NCBI GenBank assembly: GCA_020251025.1
Contig: JADCDI010000122.1
Coordinates: 1-33,412 of the forward strand
DNA length: 33,412 nt
Direction: 5' to 3'
Source: Rhodobacter sp.
GTDB lineage: Bacteria > Pseudomonadota > Alphaproteobacteria > Rhodobacterales > Rhodobacteraceae
Both the position numbers and the translations under genes were made by a program. Below are positions 23,306-33,350 of the stretch, piece after piece (the first letter of the stretch is position 1; each line of letters starts with the position of its first letter). The notes under the pieces were generated by a model that saw only the letters and a list, made by a program, of their open reading frames with translations, did no database searches and had not been told where the DNA came from.

Positions 23306-24072
23306 CCCGTCACCACCACGCCGCCGTCGATGACCAGCGCTTGCCCGGTCATCATGCGCGAGGTGCCGGAGGCAAGAAACAGCACACCGCCGACAATGTC
23401 TTCGGGTTCCAGGGTATCCTTCAGGCACTGCCGGTCGACATGCGCCTGCAGGCCTTCCGGCGTGACCCAAAGGTCTTTTTGCTTTTGCGTCAGCACCCAG
23501 CCCGGGGCAATGGCATTCACACGGATGCGGTCCGGCCCGAAATCGCGGGCCAGGCTGCGGGTCAGACCATTGATGCCGGAATTGGCGGAAGTATAGGCGG
23601 GATAGCCGCCGTTGCCCATCATGTAGCTGATCGAGGTGAAATTGATGATCGACCCGCCGCCGGCGGCCTGCATGCCGGGGATAACGGCCTGCGCGGTGAA
23701 GAAATAGCTTTTCAGGTTGATGGCCATAGACCAGTCCCAGAACTCTTCCGTGACCGCCAGCGTGTCGTGCCGCTTGTCGTTGGCGGCGTTGTTGACCAGA
23801 ACGGTGATCGGCCCATGCGCTGCCGCCGCTTCGGCGACGGCGGCGCGGATTGCCCCGACATCCGTGACATCGCAGGCAAGAAACATCGGACGCTTGCCGG
23901 TGCGCTGTTCCATCGCGTCACAAAAGGGGCGCGCGTCAGAGCGCTGCACAAAGGCCACATTCGATCCCTGGCGCAGAAAACCTTCGGTCAGCGCCGCGCC
24001 AATCCCCGATCCGCCCCCGGTGATGAACACGGATTTGCCCTTCAGATCGGGAAAGATGGCTTGGTCTGTCAT
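23302..24072 (-). CDS. SDR oxidoreductase, probable galactose 1-dehydrogenase
   Basis: This 256-residue classical short-chain dehydrogenase would oxidise an aldose, probably galactose to galactonolactone, given its operon. The cofactor motif TGGGSGIG is at 18-25, an acidic CDVTD near 67-71, NNAAN at 95-99, and the catalytic Ser147-Tyr160 pair with the standard 13-residue spacing. The usual lysine of YxxxK is replaced: residues 160-164 read YTSAN. I recall the same Asn in related sugar-operon SDRs, so it may be a subfamily trait rather than loss of function. The C terminus [19 protein letters not shown] fits that group. Substrate is inferred; other sugars such as fucose or arabinose are possible. 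Confidence 0.82.
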   Translation of the reverse strand: MTDQAIFPDLKGKSVFITGGGSGIGAALTEGFLRQGSNVAFVQRSDARPFCDAMEQRTGKRPMFLACDVTDVGAIRAAVAEAAAAHGPITVLVNNAANDKRHDTLAVTEEFWDWSMAINLKSYFFTAQAVIPGMQAAGGGSIINFTSISYMMGNGGYPAYTSANSGINGLTRSLARDFGPDRIRVNAIAPGWVLTQKQKDLWVTPEGLQAHVDRQCLKDTLEPEDIVGGVLFLASGTSRMMTGQALVIDGGVVVTG

Positions 24073-24142
24073 GTCTGGCCTTTGGGATAACGGAAGCGTC
24101 GGAGCCTCCGGCGGGGATATCTTTGAACAGATAATGTGACGG

Positions 24143-25494
<1,352 letters not shown>

Positions 25495-25498
<4 letters not shown>

Positions 25499-26340
25499 TT
25501 CACAGCTCCCAGCGTCAGGCCCGCGATGAAGTGTTTCTGCATCAGGAAGAACATCGCCACGGGCGGCAGGGCAGCCAGGATCGACCCGGCCGAGACAAGA
25601 TGCCAGGCCGCCACCCATTGGCCGTTCAGCGAAGACAGCCCTGCGGTGATCGGTTGTGTTTCCGGGCTGGTGGTCAGGACCATGGCCCAGAAGAAGTCGT
25701 TCCAGATGAAGGTGAAGATCAGGACCGACAGGGCGGCGATCGCGGGGCGCATCAGCGGCAGCACGATGTACCAGAAGATACGGATTTCGCTGACCCCTTC
25801 GACCCGCGCGGCCTCGATCAGCTCGAAGGGAAGCGCCTTGATGAAGTTGCGCATGAACAGCGTGCAGAACCCGGTCTGAAAGGCGATGTGAAACAGGATC
25901 AGTCCCCAGTAGGTGTTGTACATTCCGAACGACAGCGTCAGGTCGCGCACCGGAACCATCAGGATCTGGAAGGGCACGAAATTGCCCGCGACAAACAGGA
26001 AGAACAGGAACAGGTTCGACCGGAAGCGATAGATCGCCAAAGCAAAGCCCGTCATCAGCGAAAGCGCCACGGCACCGATGACGGTGGGGATCGTCACGAC
26101 AAAGGAATTGAGGATGTAGCGCCCCATGGGCGTATTGCGGAAGACATCGCCATAATTCTCGAACGCCAGGTAGGACGGGATGCCAAAGTAATTGCCCTGC
26201 GCCAGATCCGAGGCGGGCCGAACCGAGGTGACGGCAACCCCAAGCAGCGGGAACAGCCAGACAAGCAGCGCAATGGGCAGTGCTGCGCGGTACATCCATT
26301 GAAGGCCGGGCGATGCCTGCTGGATCGGTCTGGGGAACAT
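25495..26340 (-). CDS. ABC sugar transporter permease (MalG/CUT1 type)
   Basis: This is an inner-membrane permease of a carbohydrate ABC importer. The 281-residue product has six predicted membrane helices and the EAA loop EAARVEGVSEIRIFWYIVLPLMRP (about 190-215) that contacts the ATPase. The C-terminal FFLMQKHFIAGLTLGAVK ending is typical of MalG/LacG-like subunits. It begins 3 bases after the other permease and overlaps melA by 4. Substrate is inferred from the neighbouring alpha- and beta-galactosidases. Confidence 0.94.
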
Positions 26341-26343
26341 GAC

Positions 26344-27468
26344 CTATCGCTCCGTCTCGTCGCGCCACATCTTCCAGATGAAGCCCGAAATGAAGACCAT
26401 CATAATGGCGAACAGCACCACGGCGATGGCCGCGCCATAGCCCATGCGGTATCCGTATTCGGACAGCGCCTGTTCATACATGTAATAGGACAGCACCCGG
26501 GACGAACCGAACGGCCCGCCCGAGGTCATGATCGACACAAGATCGAAACTGCGCAGCGCGCCGATGACGGTCACGACCACCGCGATGAAGGTGGCGGGGC
26601 GCAACTGCGGCAGGATGACGTACCACAGCATCCGCCAGCCCTTGGCGCCGTCCAGACGCGCCGCCTCGACCTGGTCGGGGGCGACGTTGTTCAACCCCGT
26701 CAGGTACAGGATCATGACATAGGCGATCTGCGGCCACAGGCCGGCGGCGATGATGCCATAGGTGACAAGGTCGGGGTCCGCAAGAATCGCGATGCCCTGC
26801 CCCGTGATCCCTTCGATCACCTTGTAAAGCAGGCCAAAGCCGGGGGCGTAGAACCAGGAAAAGATCAGGCCGACCACGACCTGGCTGATAACGAAGGGAA
26901 AAAAGAACAGCGATTTGTAAAGCCGGATGCCCCGGATCGTCTGGTTCAGGAAGATGGCGATCAGCAGGCCCGCAGGCAGGGCCAGCATGTAAAGCACAAG
27001 CCACAGGATGTTGTTGCGAAAGGATGTGACCATATTGGGGTCGCTGGCCATTTCCGCATAGTTGGCGGTGCCGATCCATTGCGCTTCGCCCAGACCGTCC
27101 CAGTCATAGAAGCTGATCCATATGCTTTGGAAGATCGGGATGATCACATAGACCGCGAACATGAGGCAGCCGGGCGCAAGAAACAGCCAGGGGGCCAGCC
27201 GCCGCTGGTTTGCCTTCCAGTAGCGGTTGATGGCAGAAACCGCAGGGTACAAGGCGTGGCCAGGCTGGTTGCCAATTCTGCGCATGGCGGCAGAAAGCCC
27301 CGACAATCCGTAAACAAGAAGGGCCACGGATACCCCACCTGTGGCCACGGACCGCGCGACGGCAGGGCCAAGGAACCAATGGGCAATCCAGACCAGAAGG
27401 CCAATCGACAAAAGGGAAAACAGGGCACGCCCAACCGGCTTGTTCAGAACGCGGGACATCGACGTCAC
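26344..27468 (-). CDS. ABC sugar transporter permease (MalF/CUT1 type) with N-terminal extension
   Basis: This is the partner permease subunit. Its core (about 90-374) has the CUT1 layout with APWLFLAPGCLMFAVYVIIPIFQSIWISFYDW as the first core helix and the EAA loop EAARLDGAKGWRMLWYVILPQLRP. At 374 residues it is roughly 80 longer than the usual 290-300. The extra N terminus carries two further hydrophobic segments (about 15-35 and 44-60) and a basic linker (RYWKANQRR). I kept the GTG at 27468 because GGAG lies 8 bases upstream; an ATG three codons later is an alternative. It follows the binding-protein gene after a 135-base gap holding a strong hairpin. Confidence 0.92.
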   Translation of the reverse strand: MTSMSRVLNKPVGRALFSLLSIGLLVWIAHWFLGPAVARSVATGGVSVALLVYGLSGLSAAMRRIGNQPGHALYPAVSAINRYWKANQRRLAPWLFLAPGCLMFAVYVIIPIFQSIWISFYDWDGLGEAQWIGTANYAEMASDPNMVTSFRNNILWLVLYMLALPAGLLIAIFLNQTIRGIRLYKSLFFFPFVISQVVVGLIFSWFYAPGFGLLYKVIEGITGQGIAILADPDLVTYGIIAAGLWPQIAYVMILYLTGLNNVAPDQVEAARLDGAKGWRMLWYVILPQLRPATFIAVVVTVIGALRSFDLVSIMTSGGPFGSSRVLSYYMYEQALSEYGYRMGYGAAIAVVLFAIMMVFISGFIWKMWRDETER

Positions 27469-27563
27469 TTTGCATTCTCCGATTGCCTTGTGGCTGGCGG
27501 GGCGCCGGGCACTTCAAGGCCGTGCCCAAGCCCGCGCGCACAGGGCGATCCATGATGTCGGTT

Positions 27564-27591
27564 CAGGAGAGGCGGCACGCCGCCTCTCCTG
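27564..27591 (-). terminator. Stem-loop between binding-protein and permease genes
   Basis: CAGGAGAGGCGGC (27564-27576) and GCCGCCTCTCCTG (27579-27591) are perfect 13-base inverted arms around AC. The hairpin begins 12 bases past the binding-protein stop codon on the minus strand and is not followed by a T run. Such hairpins after ABC binding-protein genes usually protect the upstream message or cause partial termination, giving more binding protein than permease. Full termination is unlikely because the permeases have no other obvious promoter. Confidence 0.75.
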
Positions 27592-27603
27592 TGTGTCCAT
27601 CGA

Positions 27604-28851
27604 TTACTTGTAGACCTGCTGACGCACCTGCTCCAGCCGGGCCAGGATGTTGTCAAGCTGGTCGGGCTGGACCAGGAACTGCTGGAACCCTTCCATCCCG
27701 GCCTTGGCCATCTCTGCCGGGGCATCCCGGTCGAAGAACTGGGCCAGGGCATGGGCCGTTGACAGCATCTCGAACCCGGCAACCAGGAACGGATCATCCT
27801 GCGGGACGGTCGAGTTCTTGTTGGTGGGCAACTGGCCGACGGCCGCATTCCACTTGGTCTGCGCTTCGGGCGAGGCGACGAAGGCCAGGAATTTCTTGGC
27901 GTCTTCGACGTTCTGCGCACCGGTGGGAATGTGGATGGTATCCGTCGGCGCATCTTCCGCGCGCGGGATGCCGGGCGTGATTTCGGGGAACACCATGAAG
28001 CCCAGCGTGTCGTTCGTCATGCCGCCTTCGCGGAAGACGCCGACGGCGAAGTTGCCCATCACATAGTTGGCGGCCTTGCCCTGCACCATCAGCGCCGCCG
28101 CATCCTGCCAGTCGATGGCGGCATGGTTCGCGGTGACATAGGGCTGAAGCCTGGCGAACTGCGCGAACACGTCCCTGACCTTGGGGTCGGTCCATTCCAC
28201 CTTGCCTGCGGTCAGGTCCATGTGCCATTCGTAGCCGTTGGTGCGCAGCGACAGATAGTCGAAGATGCCGGCCACAGGCCAAAGCGCCTTGCTGCCCGTG
28301 GTCAGACAGTCAATTCCGGCCGCCTTGAACTTTTCGCAGTTCTGGATGAACTGGTCCCAGTTGACGCCTTCCGGCCCCGGCAGCTCGACACCGGCCGCCT
28401 TGTAGGCGTCGCGGTTATAGTAGATGCCCCACTGGTAGTAGGTATAGGGAACACCCCACTGCTTGCCGTCAATGGTCATCGAGGCTTTGGCAGAAGCAAG
28501 GCTTTCGCTCAGACCGTTCGCTTCCCACACGTCGGACACATCCATGAACTGGCCCGCCTTGACAAAGGGGGCCATCCGGTTGCCCGCGTACCAGTTTGCA
28601 AGGTCGGGCGAATCGGCGCTCAGGAAGTTGCGGATCGCGGTCTTGTAGCCTTCGTGGTCAAAGTTGTTCAGTTGCACGTCGATATCGGGGTTCGCCGCCT
28701 CGAAGTCGGCGATCAGGGCTTCCATCGCGGCAAGCGGGATCGGGTCATAATCGGCGTTGTATTTCAGCACGCGCTGGTCTTGTGCCATCGCAGAGGCAGG
28801 GATGAGCAGCGCCGCCACGACAGCAAGCGTGCCCGTCTTTGAATGGACCAT
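27604..28851 (-). CDS. ABC sugar transporter periplasmic binding protein
   Basis: This 415-residue extracellular solute-binding protein (family 1, CUT1 type) captures the sugar in the periplasm. It has a Sec signal peptide (about 1-23, ending SAMAQ) and a mature start RVLKYNADYDPIPLAAMEALIADFEAANPDIDVQ. The lobes include WGVPYTYYQWGIYYNRDAYKAAG, a typical sugar-binding aromatic stretch, and FLAFVASPEAQTKWNAAVGQLPTN near the C terminus. The ATG at 28851 has a GGGAGG sequence with about 6 bases spacing, the strongest ribosome-binding site in the window. It is first in the operon, facing the IclR gene. Alpha- or beta-galactoside specificity is inferred. Confidence 0.94.
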   Translation of the reverse strand: MVHSKTGTLAVVAALLIPASAMAQDQRVLKYNADYDPIPLAAMEALIADFEAANPDIDVQLNNFDHEGYKTAIRNFLSADSPDLANWYAGNRMAPFVKAGQFMDVSDVWEANGLSESLASAKASMTIDGKQWGVPYTYYQWGIYYNRDAYKAAGVELPGPEGVNWDQFIQNCEKFKAAGIDCLTTGSKALWPVAGIFDYLSLRTNGYEWHMDLTAGKVEWTDPKVRDVFAQFARLQPYVTANHAAIDWQDAAALMVQGKAANYVMGNFAVGVFREGGMTNDTLGFMVFPEITPGIPRAEDAPTDTIHIPTGAQNVEDAKKFLAFVASPEAQTKWNAAVGQLPTNKNSTVPQDDPFLVAGFEMLSTAHALAQFFDRDAPAEMAKAGMEGFQQFLVQPDQLDNILARLEQVRQQVYK

Positions 28852-28959
28852 GGTTTCCTCCCTTTTGGTTCCATTATTTGAAACTTGGTCTTGAATATTG
28901 AAAACTATGCGGCGTGTCGTCTAAGCTGTCAACAGGAACGGCAGAACGGGACGGCGCGC
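28852..28959. promoter_or_regulatory. Divergent binding-protein/iclR operator-promoter region
   Basis: This AT-rich island lies between the binding-protein gene and the IclR regulator gene. It contains three similarly oriented elements: TTGAAAC (28878-28884), TTGAATA (28891-28897) and TTGAAAAC (28898-28905); first and third are 20 bases apart, two helical turns. GTTCC (28868-28872) and GAAAC (28880-28884) form an imperfect inverted pair. On the minus strand TTCAAT and AATAAT could be -35/-10 elements with an 18-base spacer. A site for the adjacent IclR regulator is plausible but inferred. Confidence 0.5.
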
Positions 28960-29745
28960 GTGGACGGTGGCGGCGACGGGACAGTGGGCAAGGCGCTTGA
29001 CGTGCTGGACAGGGTGGCCCAGGCGGGCCGCCCGGTGCGCTTTTCCGATCTTCTGTCGGACGGTGCCTATCCCAAGGCCACGCTTTACCGCTTTCTGCAG
29101 ACCCTGACGCATCAGGGCATGCTGGCCTATGACGCGGACCGGCAGACCTATGGCCTGGGTGTGCGGCTTGTCCGTCTGGCCCATGCCGCCTGGGCTCAAA
29201 GCTCTATCGCGCCGCTGGCAAGGCCCTTTATCGACAGGCTTTCTGCCGAGGTGGGCGAAACCATACACCTGGCCCAGCTTGACCTTGGCCAGGTTCTGTA
29301 CGTGGACAAGCGCAATGCCCTGCGACCGGTCGAAATGTTCAGCCAGGCCGGCAAGGTCGGCCCGGCCTATTGCACCGGTGTCGGCAAGGCGATGCTGGCC
29401 TTTCTGTCGCAAGACGAGCTGACGCGCGCCCTGGACCGCCAGTCGTTCCACCGCTTTACCGATCACACGCTCGACACGCCGGCGAAACTGCTGGCGGACC
29501 TGCAGGCGATTCGCGACCGGGGTTTCGCATTTGACCGTGAGGAACATGAACCGGGAATCATCTGCGTCGCCTCGCCGATCCTGACCCGGGGCGGGCGGGT
29601 GATGGGCGCGCTGTCGGTCACATCGACAACGGCGCGCAGCACGCTTGACGCGCTGGCTGCGCTTGCGCCCAGCATTGGCGAAACGGCGGCACTGATTGCC
29701 GCCGAAGCGGAAAGCTGGAGCTTTCCCGAACAGAACAGGGCCTGA
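28960..29745 (+). CDS. IclR-family transcriptional regulator
   Basis: This is a probable local regulator of the galactoside genes. The 261-residue product has an N-terminal winged helix-turn-helix (about 8-65: [58 protein letters not shown]) and a C-terminal IclR effector domain ([66 protein letters not shown]). I chose the GTG at 28960, with GGGA 8 bases upstream, because a longer frame from a TTG at 28885 would run through the AT-rich operator region. It precedes the ABC ATPase gene by 22 bases, so both are probably co-transcribed. Confidence 0.9.
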   Translation: MDGGGDGTVGKALDVLDRVAQAGRPVRFSDLLSDGAYPKATLYRFLQTLTHQGMLAYDADRQTYGLGVRLVRLAHAAWAQSSIAPLARPFIDRLSAEVGETIHLAQLDLGQVLYVDKRNALRPVEMFSQAGKVGPAYCTGVGKAMLAFLSQDELTRALDRQSFHRFTDHTLDTPAKLLADLQAIRDRGFAFDREEHEPGIICVASPILTRGGRVMGALSVTSTTARSTLDALAALAPSIGETAALIAAEAESWSFPEQNRA

Positions 29746-29767
29746 ACCGGGCCGGCAAGGGGGGATC

Positions 29768-30826
29768 ATGTCGGAAGTGACTTTGCAGGGTGTGATCAAG
29801 CGCTTCGGCGATGCGCAGGTGATCCATGGCGTTGATCTGACGGTCGGGGACGGCGAGTTCTGCGTTTTCGTCGGCCCGTCCGGCTGCGGAAAATCGACCC
29901 TGCTTCGGATGGTCGCCGGTCTGGAAGAGACGAGCGAAGGCACGATCCGCATCGGCACGCGCGACGTGACCCGCGCCGACCCGTCGGAACGCGGCGTTGC
30001 GATGGTGTTTCAGACGTACGCGCTTTATCCGCACATGACGGTCGCCGAAAACATGGGATTCGGCCTGAAGATGACCGGCCACCCAAAGGACCAGATCGCC
30101 AGCAAGGTCAGGGAAGCAAGCCGCATCCTGAAGCTGGACGAGTACCTGACGCGCAAGCCCAAGGCGCTGTCGGGGGGCCAGCGCCAGCGCGTTGCGATCG
30201 GGCGTGCCATTGTGCGCGGGCCGGAGGTGTTCCTGTTCGATGAACCCCTGTCCAACCTTGACGCCGAGTTGCGCGTGGAAATGCGCGTCGAGATTGCGCG
30301 TCTGCACCGCGAAATCGGCGCAACGATGATCTATGTCACCCATGACCAGGTCGAGGCGATGACGCTGGCCGACAAGATCGTGGTGCTGCGCGCGGGCCGG
30401 GTCGAGCAGGTGGGCCGGCCGCTGGAGTTGTACCATGACCCTGACAACAGGTTCGTCGCCGGGTTCATCGGCTCGCCGTCGATGAACTTTGTGGCGGCGG
30501 TGACGCAAAAGGGGGCGGTCAGCGCACCCGGGCTTGCGTCGGATTCTGTGCCCGCCACTGTCGCTTTGCCCGGCAGCGGGGCGAAGGTCTCGCTTGGCCT
30601 GCGCCCGCAGCATCTTGAACTCGACACAACCGGCAAGACACACCGGGTGGAAATGACCGAGGCGCTGGGCGGGGTATCCTATATCCATCTGACGGCACCG
30701 ACCGGTGAAAAACTGGTGGTGGAATCGCACAAAGACCCCGATGTGAAGATGGGCGGCATGACCGGGATCCGGTTTGATCCGAAGGACGCCTTGTTCTTTT
30801 CCGACACCGGCCTGCGCCTGCGCTGA
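29768..30826 (+). CDS. ABC sugar transporter ATP-binding protein (UgpC/MsmK type)
   Basis: This is the cytoplasmic ATPase that powers the CUT1 importer. The 352-residue product has Walker [10 protein letters not shown] (36-44), Q-loop Gln82, signature LSGGQRQ (134-140), Walker B VFLFDEP (154-160) and the H-loop His192 in [14 protein letters not shown]-terminal MalK/UgpC-type OB/TOBE regulatory domain begins near 235. ATG at 29768 follows a GGGGAT ribosome-binding sequence; the frame upstream overlaps iclR. It is on the opposite strand from its presumed permeases. UgpC/MsmK-type ATPases sometimes serve several importers, so specificity cannot be read from sequence. Confidence 0.94.
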   Translation: MSEVTLQGVIKRFGDAQVIHGVDLTVGDGEFCVFVGPSGCGKSTLLRMVAGLEETSEGTIRIGTRDVTRADPSERGVAMVFQTYALYPHMTVAENMGFGLKMTGHPKDQIASKVREASRILKLDEYLTRKPKALSGGQRQRVAIGRAIVRGPEVFLFDEPLSNLDAELRVEMRVEIARLHREIGATMIYVTHDQVEAMTLADKIVVLRAGRVEQVGRPLELYHDPDNRFVAGFIGSPSMNFVAAVTQKGAVSAPGLASDSVPATVALPGSGAKVSLGLRPQHLELDTTGKTHRVEMTEALGGVSYIHLTAPTGEKLVVESHKDPDVKMGGMTGIRFDPKDALFFSDTGLRLR

Positions 30827-30879
30827 TCCTTTTTCATCCGGCGCCGCCGCCTGGGGCAGCACGGCGTCATGGCAACGGC

Positions 30880-30901
30880 GCGATGCCGAAACAGGCATCG
30901 C
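30880..30901 (+). terminator. Stem-loop downstream of the ABC ATPase gene
   Basis: GCGATGCC and GGCATCGC are exact 8-base arms around GAAACA, starting 54 bases after the stop codon. There is no T run behind it, so intrinsic termination is uncertain; it may instead stabilise the 3' end of the message. Confidence 0.45.
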
Positions 30902-31131
30902 AGCCGCTTGCCGGGCGGGAAAACCATCCTCATCCGTCGCAATGACGGCCGGCCCGGCCGGGCCGGACCTTGAAACGCGGCGCGTTGCCCCGCCCCTGTG
31001 GAACGGCTCCGCCCAGACCGGCAGGTGCGCCAGCGGCAGAAGGCCACTGCCCGCCGGGGGCGGGACCGACGCTGACCGGGGCCGCTGGCCCCCCGGCGGG
31101 CGGATGGCCCCGGCCAGAATCTGCAAACCGG

Positions 31132-31170
31132 GCTGCCCCCCGAAAACCTGTCCGATTTCCGGGGGGCAGC
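31132..31170 (-). terminator. Strong stem-loop at the 3' end of the M24 peptidase gene
   Basis: GCTGCCCCCCG and CGGGGGGCAGC are perfect 11-base arms at 31132-31142 and 31160-31170. The stem can extend by three A-T pairs past one bulged C. The hairpin starts 5 bases after the stop codon on the minus strand. No T tract follows, but position and strength fit a transcript end. It also faces the ABC ATPase gene from the other side. Confidence 0.62.
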
Positions 31171-31175
31171 TCAGG

Positions 31176-32360
31176 TCACTGCCCGCCCCGGGTCCAGCCC
31201 CGGCCCCGCTCCCCGAACATCTCATATCCCGTCGCGGTGACGGCCACAGTATCCTCCAGCTTCAGGAACCCCCGTGTGGGGTGCAGCATCGTTGTTTCAA
31301 CCGACAGGACCATCCCCTCTTGCAGGTTGCGGGCCGCATCGACCCCCTCATAGGCGACGGGATGGTTCGTCATCAGGAAGGGCACCTCATGGCTGATCAG
31401 GCCCATGCCATGCGCAAAGAAATCGGTGAAACCCGCCGAAGGCAGTGCCTTCAGCGCCGCCTCTCCGGCGGCAATCAGGTCCCCGCCCGGCACGCCCGGC
31501 GCGACCCTGGCAAAGGCGGCCTGCTGCACCGTCTCGATCCCGGCCAGAAGATCGACCAGTTCCGGATCCGGCTCTCCCAGCACGGCCATGCGGCACAGAT
31601 CACCGATATAGCCGTGATAATTTCCGCCCGAATCCATCGACATCACCTCGCCCGGCTGCCAGGCCTGTTGCGATCCCGCCCGGTTGTGGCTGGCCCCCAG
31701 CGTCAGCAGGCAATAGTCGAAATGCAGGCCCCGCTGGGTTTCCTGGCGGCGCAACTCCTCGATGATCCTGTGCTTGGTCCAGCCCTCGGCTGCGGCCGCC
31801 ATGGTGGCCCCCATCGCATCGGTGATCCGCTCGGACGCCTGCCGCAGCAGGTCCAGCTCTGCCGGGGTCTTGATCGCCCGCATCTGTTCCAGCATGCCCG
31901 TCGCATCGGCCAGCCGGTCCGCGCCAAGCGACCCCGCCAGCACCTGCCAGGCATCAACCGGCAGGAAGCCCGGCTCGATCCCGATCCGCCCCCGCGCCAC
32001 GCCGATCTTCTTCAGATGCGCCGCCGCCGCCTCTGCCGCGTCCACGCTGCCCCAGCAGACCGGCAGGACGGCGGGTGTCCAGAGGGGGTGATTGGCATGT
32101 TCGGCACCTTCCATCCTGTTGCAGATATAGGCGGCCGTATCGGCCCCGCCGCGCCGGTAAACCACGACCGGCAGATAGCGGCTGTGCCCGATGGCATCCA
32201 TCGCGCTGAAGAAGATGAACCGGTATCCGCCCAGCAGATACTGAACATTGTGCCGTGAGGTGACGACGAGCGCCTCCAGCCCCGCCGCATCCATCAGGCG
32301 GTCGATCCGCGCCAGATCCGGCGCGGGATAGGCGGTGGGGCGGGACTGCGGCAAATCCAT
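31176..32360 (-). CDS. M24-family metallopeptidase (Xaa-Pro peptidase/creatinase fold)
   Basis: This 394-residue protein has a creatinase-type N-terminal domain (about 15-150, LVVTSRHNVQYLLGGYRF) and a pita-bread catalytic domain. All five dinuclear-metal ligands of M24 enzymes are in place: Asp243 (MSMDSGGNYHG), Asp254 (GDLCRM), His317 (FFAHGMGLISHE), Glu355 (LSVETTM) and Glu369 (KLEDTV). It could be a proline-specific aminopeptidase or dipeptidase; creatinase-like hydrolases and DMSP lyase DddP share the fold, so substrate is open. I chose the ATG at 32360, with AGGAAGG 9 bases upstream. The frame stays open for 126 more codons upstream without a recognised domain. No functional link to the galactoside genes is evident. 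Confidence 0.86.
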   Translation of the reverse strand: MDLPQSRPTAYPAPDLARIDRLMDAAGLEALVVTSRHNVQYLLGGYRFIFFSAMDAIGHSRYLPVVVYRRGGADTAAYICNRMEGAEHANHPLWTPAVLPVCWGSVDAAEAAAAHLKKIGVARGRIGIEPGFLPVDAWQVLAGSLGADRLADATGMLEQMRAIKTPAELDLLRQASERITDAMGATMAAAAEGWTKHRIIEELRRQETQRGLHFDYCLLTLGASHNRAGSQQAWQPGEVMSMDSGGNYHGYIGDLCRMAVLGEPDPELVDLLAGIETVQQAAFARVAPGVPGGDLIAAGEAALKALPSAGFTDFFAHGMGLISHEVPFLMTNHPVAYEGVDAARNLQEGMVLSVETTMLHPTRGFLKLEDTVAVTATGYEMFGERGRGWTRGGQ

Positions 32361-32822
32361 GGGTCTCAACCTTCCTGTCTTTCGGTCAGGCCGGGGCATC
32401 CGGCCTGTATCACCGGGCACGAGCGGATACAGGGCCGGTGCATCCGGCTGCCTGCCTTCGATCACGTCCATGACCGCACGCGCCAGAAAGGTGCCGGCCC
32501 GGCCGACCTTCCCCTTCGTCACGATCCTCTCACGGCTTGCCGGTTTCCGGAAGCGGATCGCTTGCCCGGCAGCAAGGTCGGACTCCGCGCCGATCCGCAG
32601 CCCACAGCCCGCGGCCCCCGCAACCGGTGTCATCGCCGCGGCGGCGCCCATAACAGGCCCGTCGGGACGTCCGGCACCGTCAAGCGCCGCACCGGGCAGC
32701 CGGGGGCAATCGCATCTGACCGGTGACTGATCTTGCAAAGGCTTGGACCATCCGGATGGCTTCCGGGTTGGCCGGATGGCGATTCCGGGTCCTGCGGTTC
32801 CGGGGATGTTCAGGGCGGGTTT

Positions 32823-33020
32823 TCAGATTGCTGCGGGGTTTTCCGGGCCATGGTCTTTTCGGCCTCTGGCGCGGTCTTCGTCGGGGGTGGCGTCGGGCAC
32901 CCGCTGGAGGCTGTCTTCGGTGGCCCGGCGGGCGCGGACGGCCTTGGCGCGAGCCGCAGCACAGAGGCGCGCGGCGGAGAGGTGATATCGGGAGAAGCGG
33001 GTGGTTCTTTCCGCCGCGCG
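32823..33020 (-). pseudogene. Orphan coding-like frame, possible gene remnant
   Basis: On the minus strand a 66-codon frame between a TAG (33021-33023) and a TGA (32823-32825) has strong G/C at third positions and a charged, plausible C-terminal sequence (YHLSAARLCAAARAKAV, then ATEDSLQRVPDATPDEDRA). There is no good start codon and I recognise no family. It could be the tail of a decayed gene or chance in GC-rich DNA. Confidence 0.2.
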
Positions 33021-33326
33021 CTACCCGGGCGGTGACGCGGGCACTGGTCCCGGGGCCGGGTACCGGCGGGTGGCCGGGGCGGTGCGGTTCGGGAAAGAGC
33101 CTGTCCAGGGCATGGATCAGGGCTTGGGGTGATCGAAGCGGTGATGGTGCTGTCGTCAGTGTGGGCGGGAACAGGAAACGCGACCCGCGTTTCCCCCGTC
33201 CGCGCGGGACGGTGCCTTGTAGACCGGCAGGTCCTGGACAGACAGAGGTCAGCGCCCGCCGGTGGCGGGGCGGGCGCTGGCCGGGGGCTTTGGCCCCCGG
33301 CCCGTCCTGATCCCGGTGTTGAACTG

Positions 33327-33350
33327 TGGCAGGGGCTATAGCCCCTGCCA
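33327..33350. repeat. 24-base perfect palindrome inside repeat R3
   Basis: TGGCAGGGGCTA is followed directly by its exact reverse complement. It occupies the same place in the repeat unit as the stem-loop at 165-188 in R1 and keeps the outer TGGCA/TGCCA, while two inner A-T pairs of R1 are G-C pairs here. Confidence 0.85.

Larger units (their letters stand above)
30827..31175 (+). repeat. Intergenic diverged hairpin repeat R4 between convergent genes
   Basis: This 349-base gap has no evident gene. A diverged repeat copy in plus orientation lies at about 30971-31101: GAAACGC/GCGTT stem (30974-30986), the 12-mer AGACCGGCAGGT (31015-31026, identical at 33221-33232), then a GCCCGCCGGGGG (31049-31060) and CCCCCGGCGGGC (31090-31101) inverted pair aligning with 33250-33300. 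Other structures are a hairpin at 30880-30901 (8-base arms GCGATGCC/GGCATCGC), a perfect 18-base palindrome at 30949-30966, and the hairpin at 31132-31170. Both flanking genes converge, so terminators are expected here. Confidence 0.68.

Noticed and set aside
25531-27555. Long plus-strand open frame opposite the two ABC permeases
   Set aside because: Antisense shadow of two clear permease genes; highly charged, repetitive composition and no ribosome-binding site.
28885-28959. Longer IclR protein starting at TTG 28885
   Set aside because: It would place the coding sequence over the AT-rich operator region and adds 25 residues not typical of the family; GTG 28960 is better.
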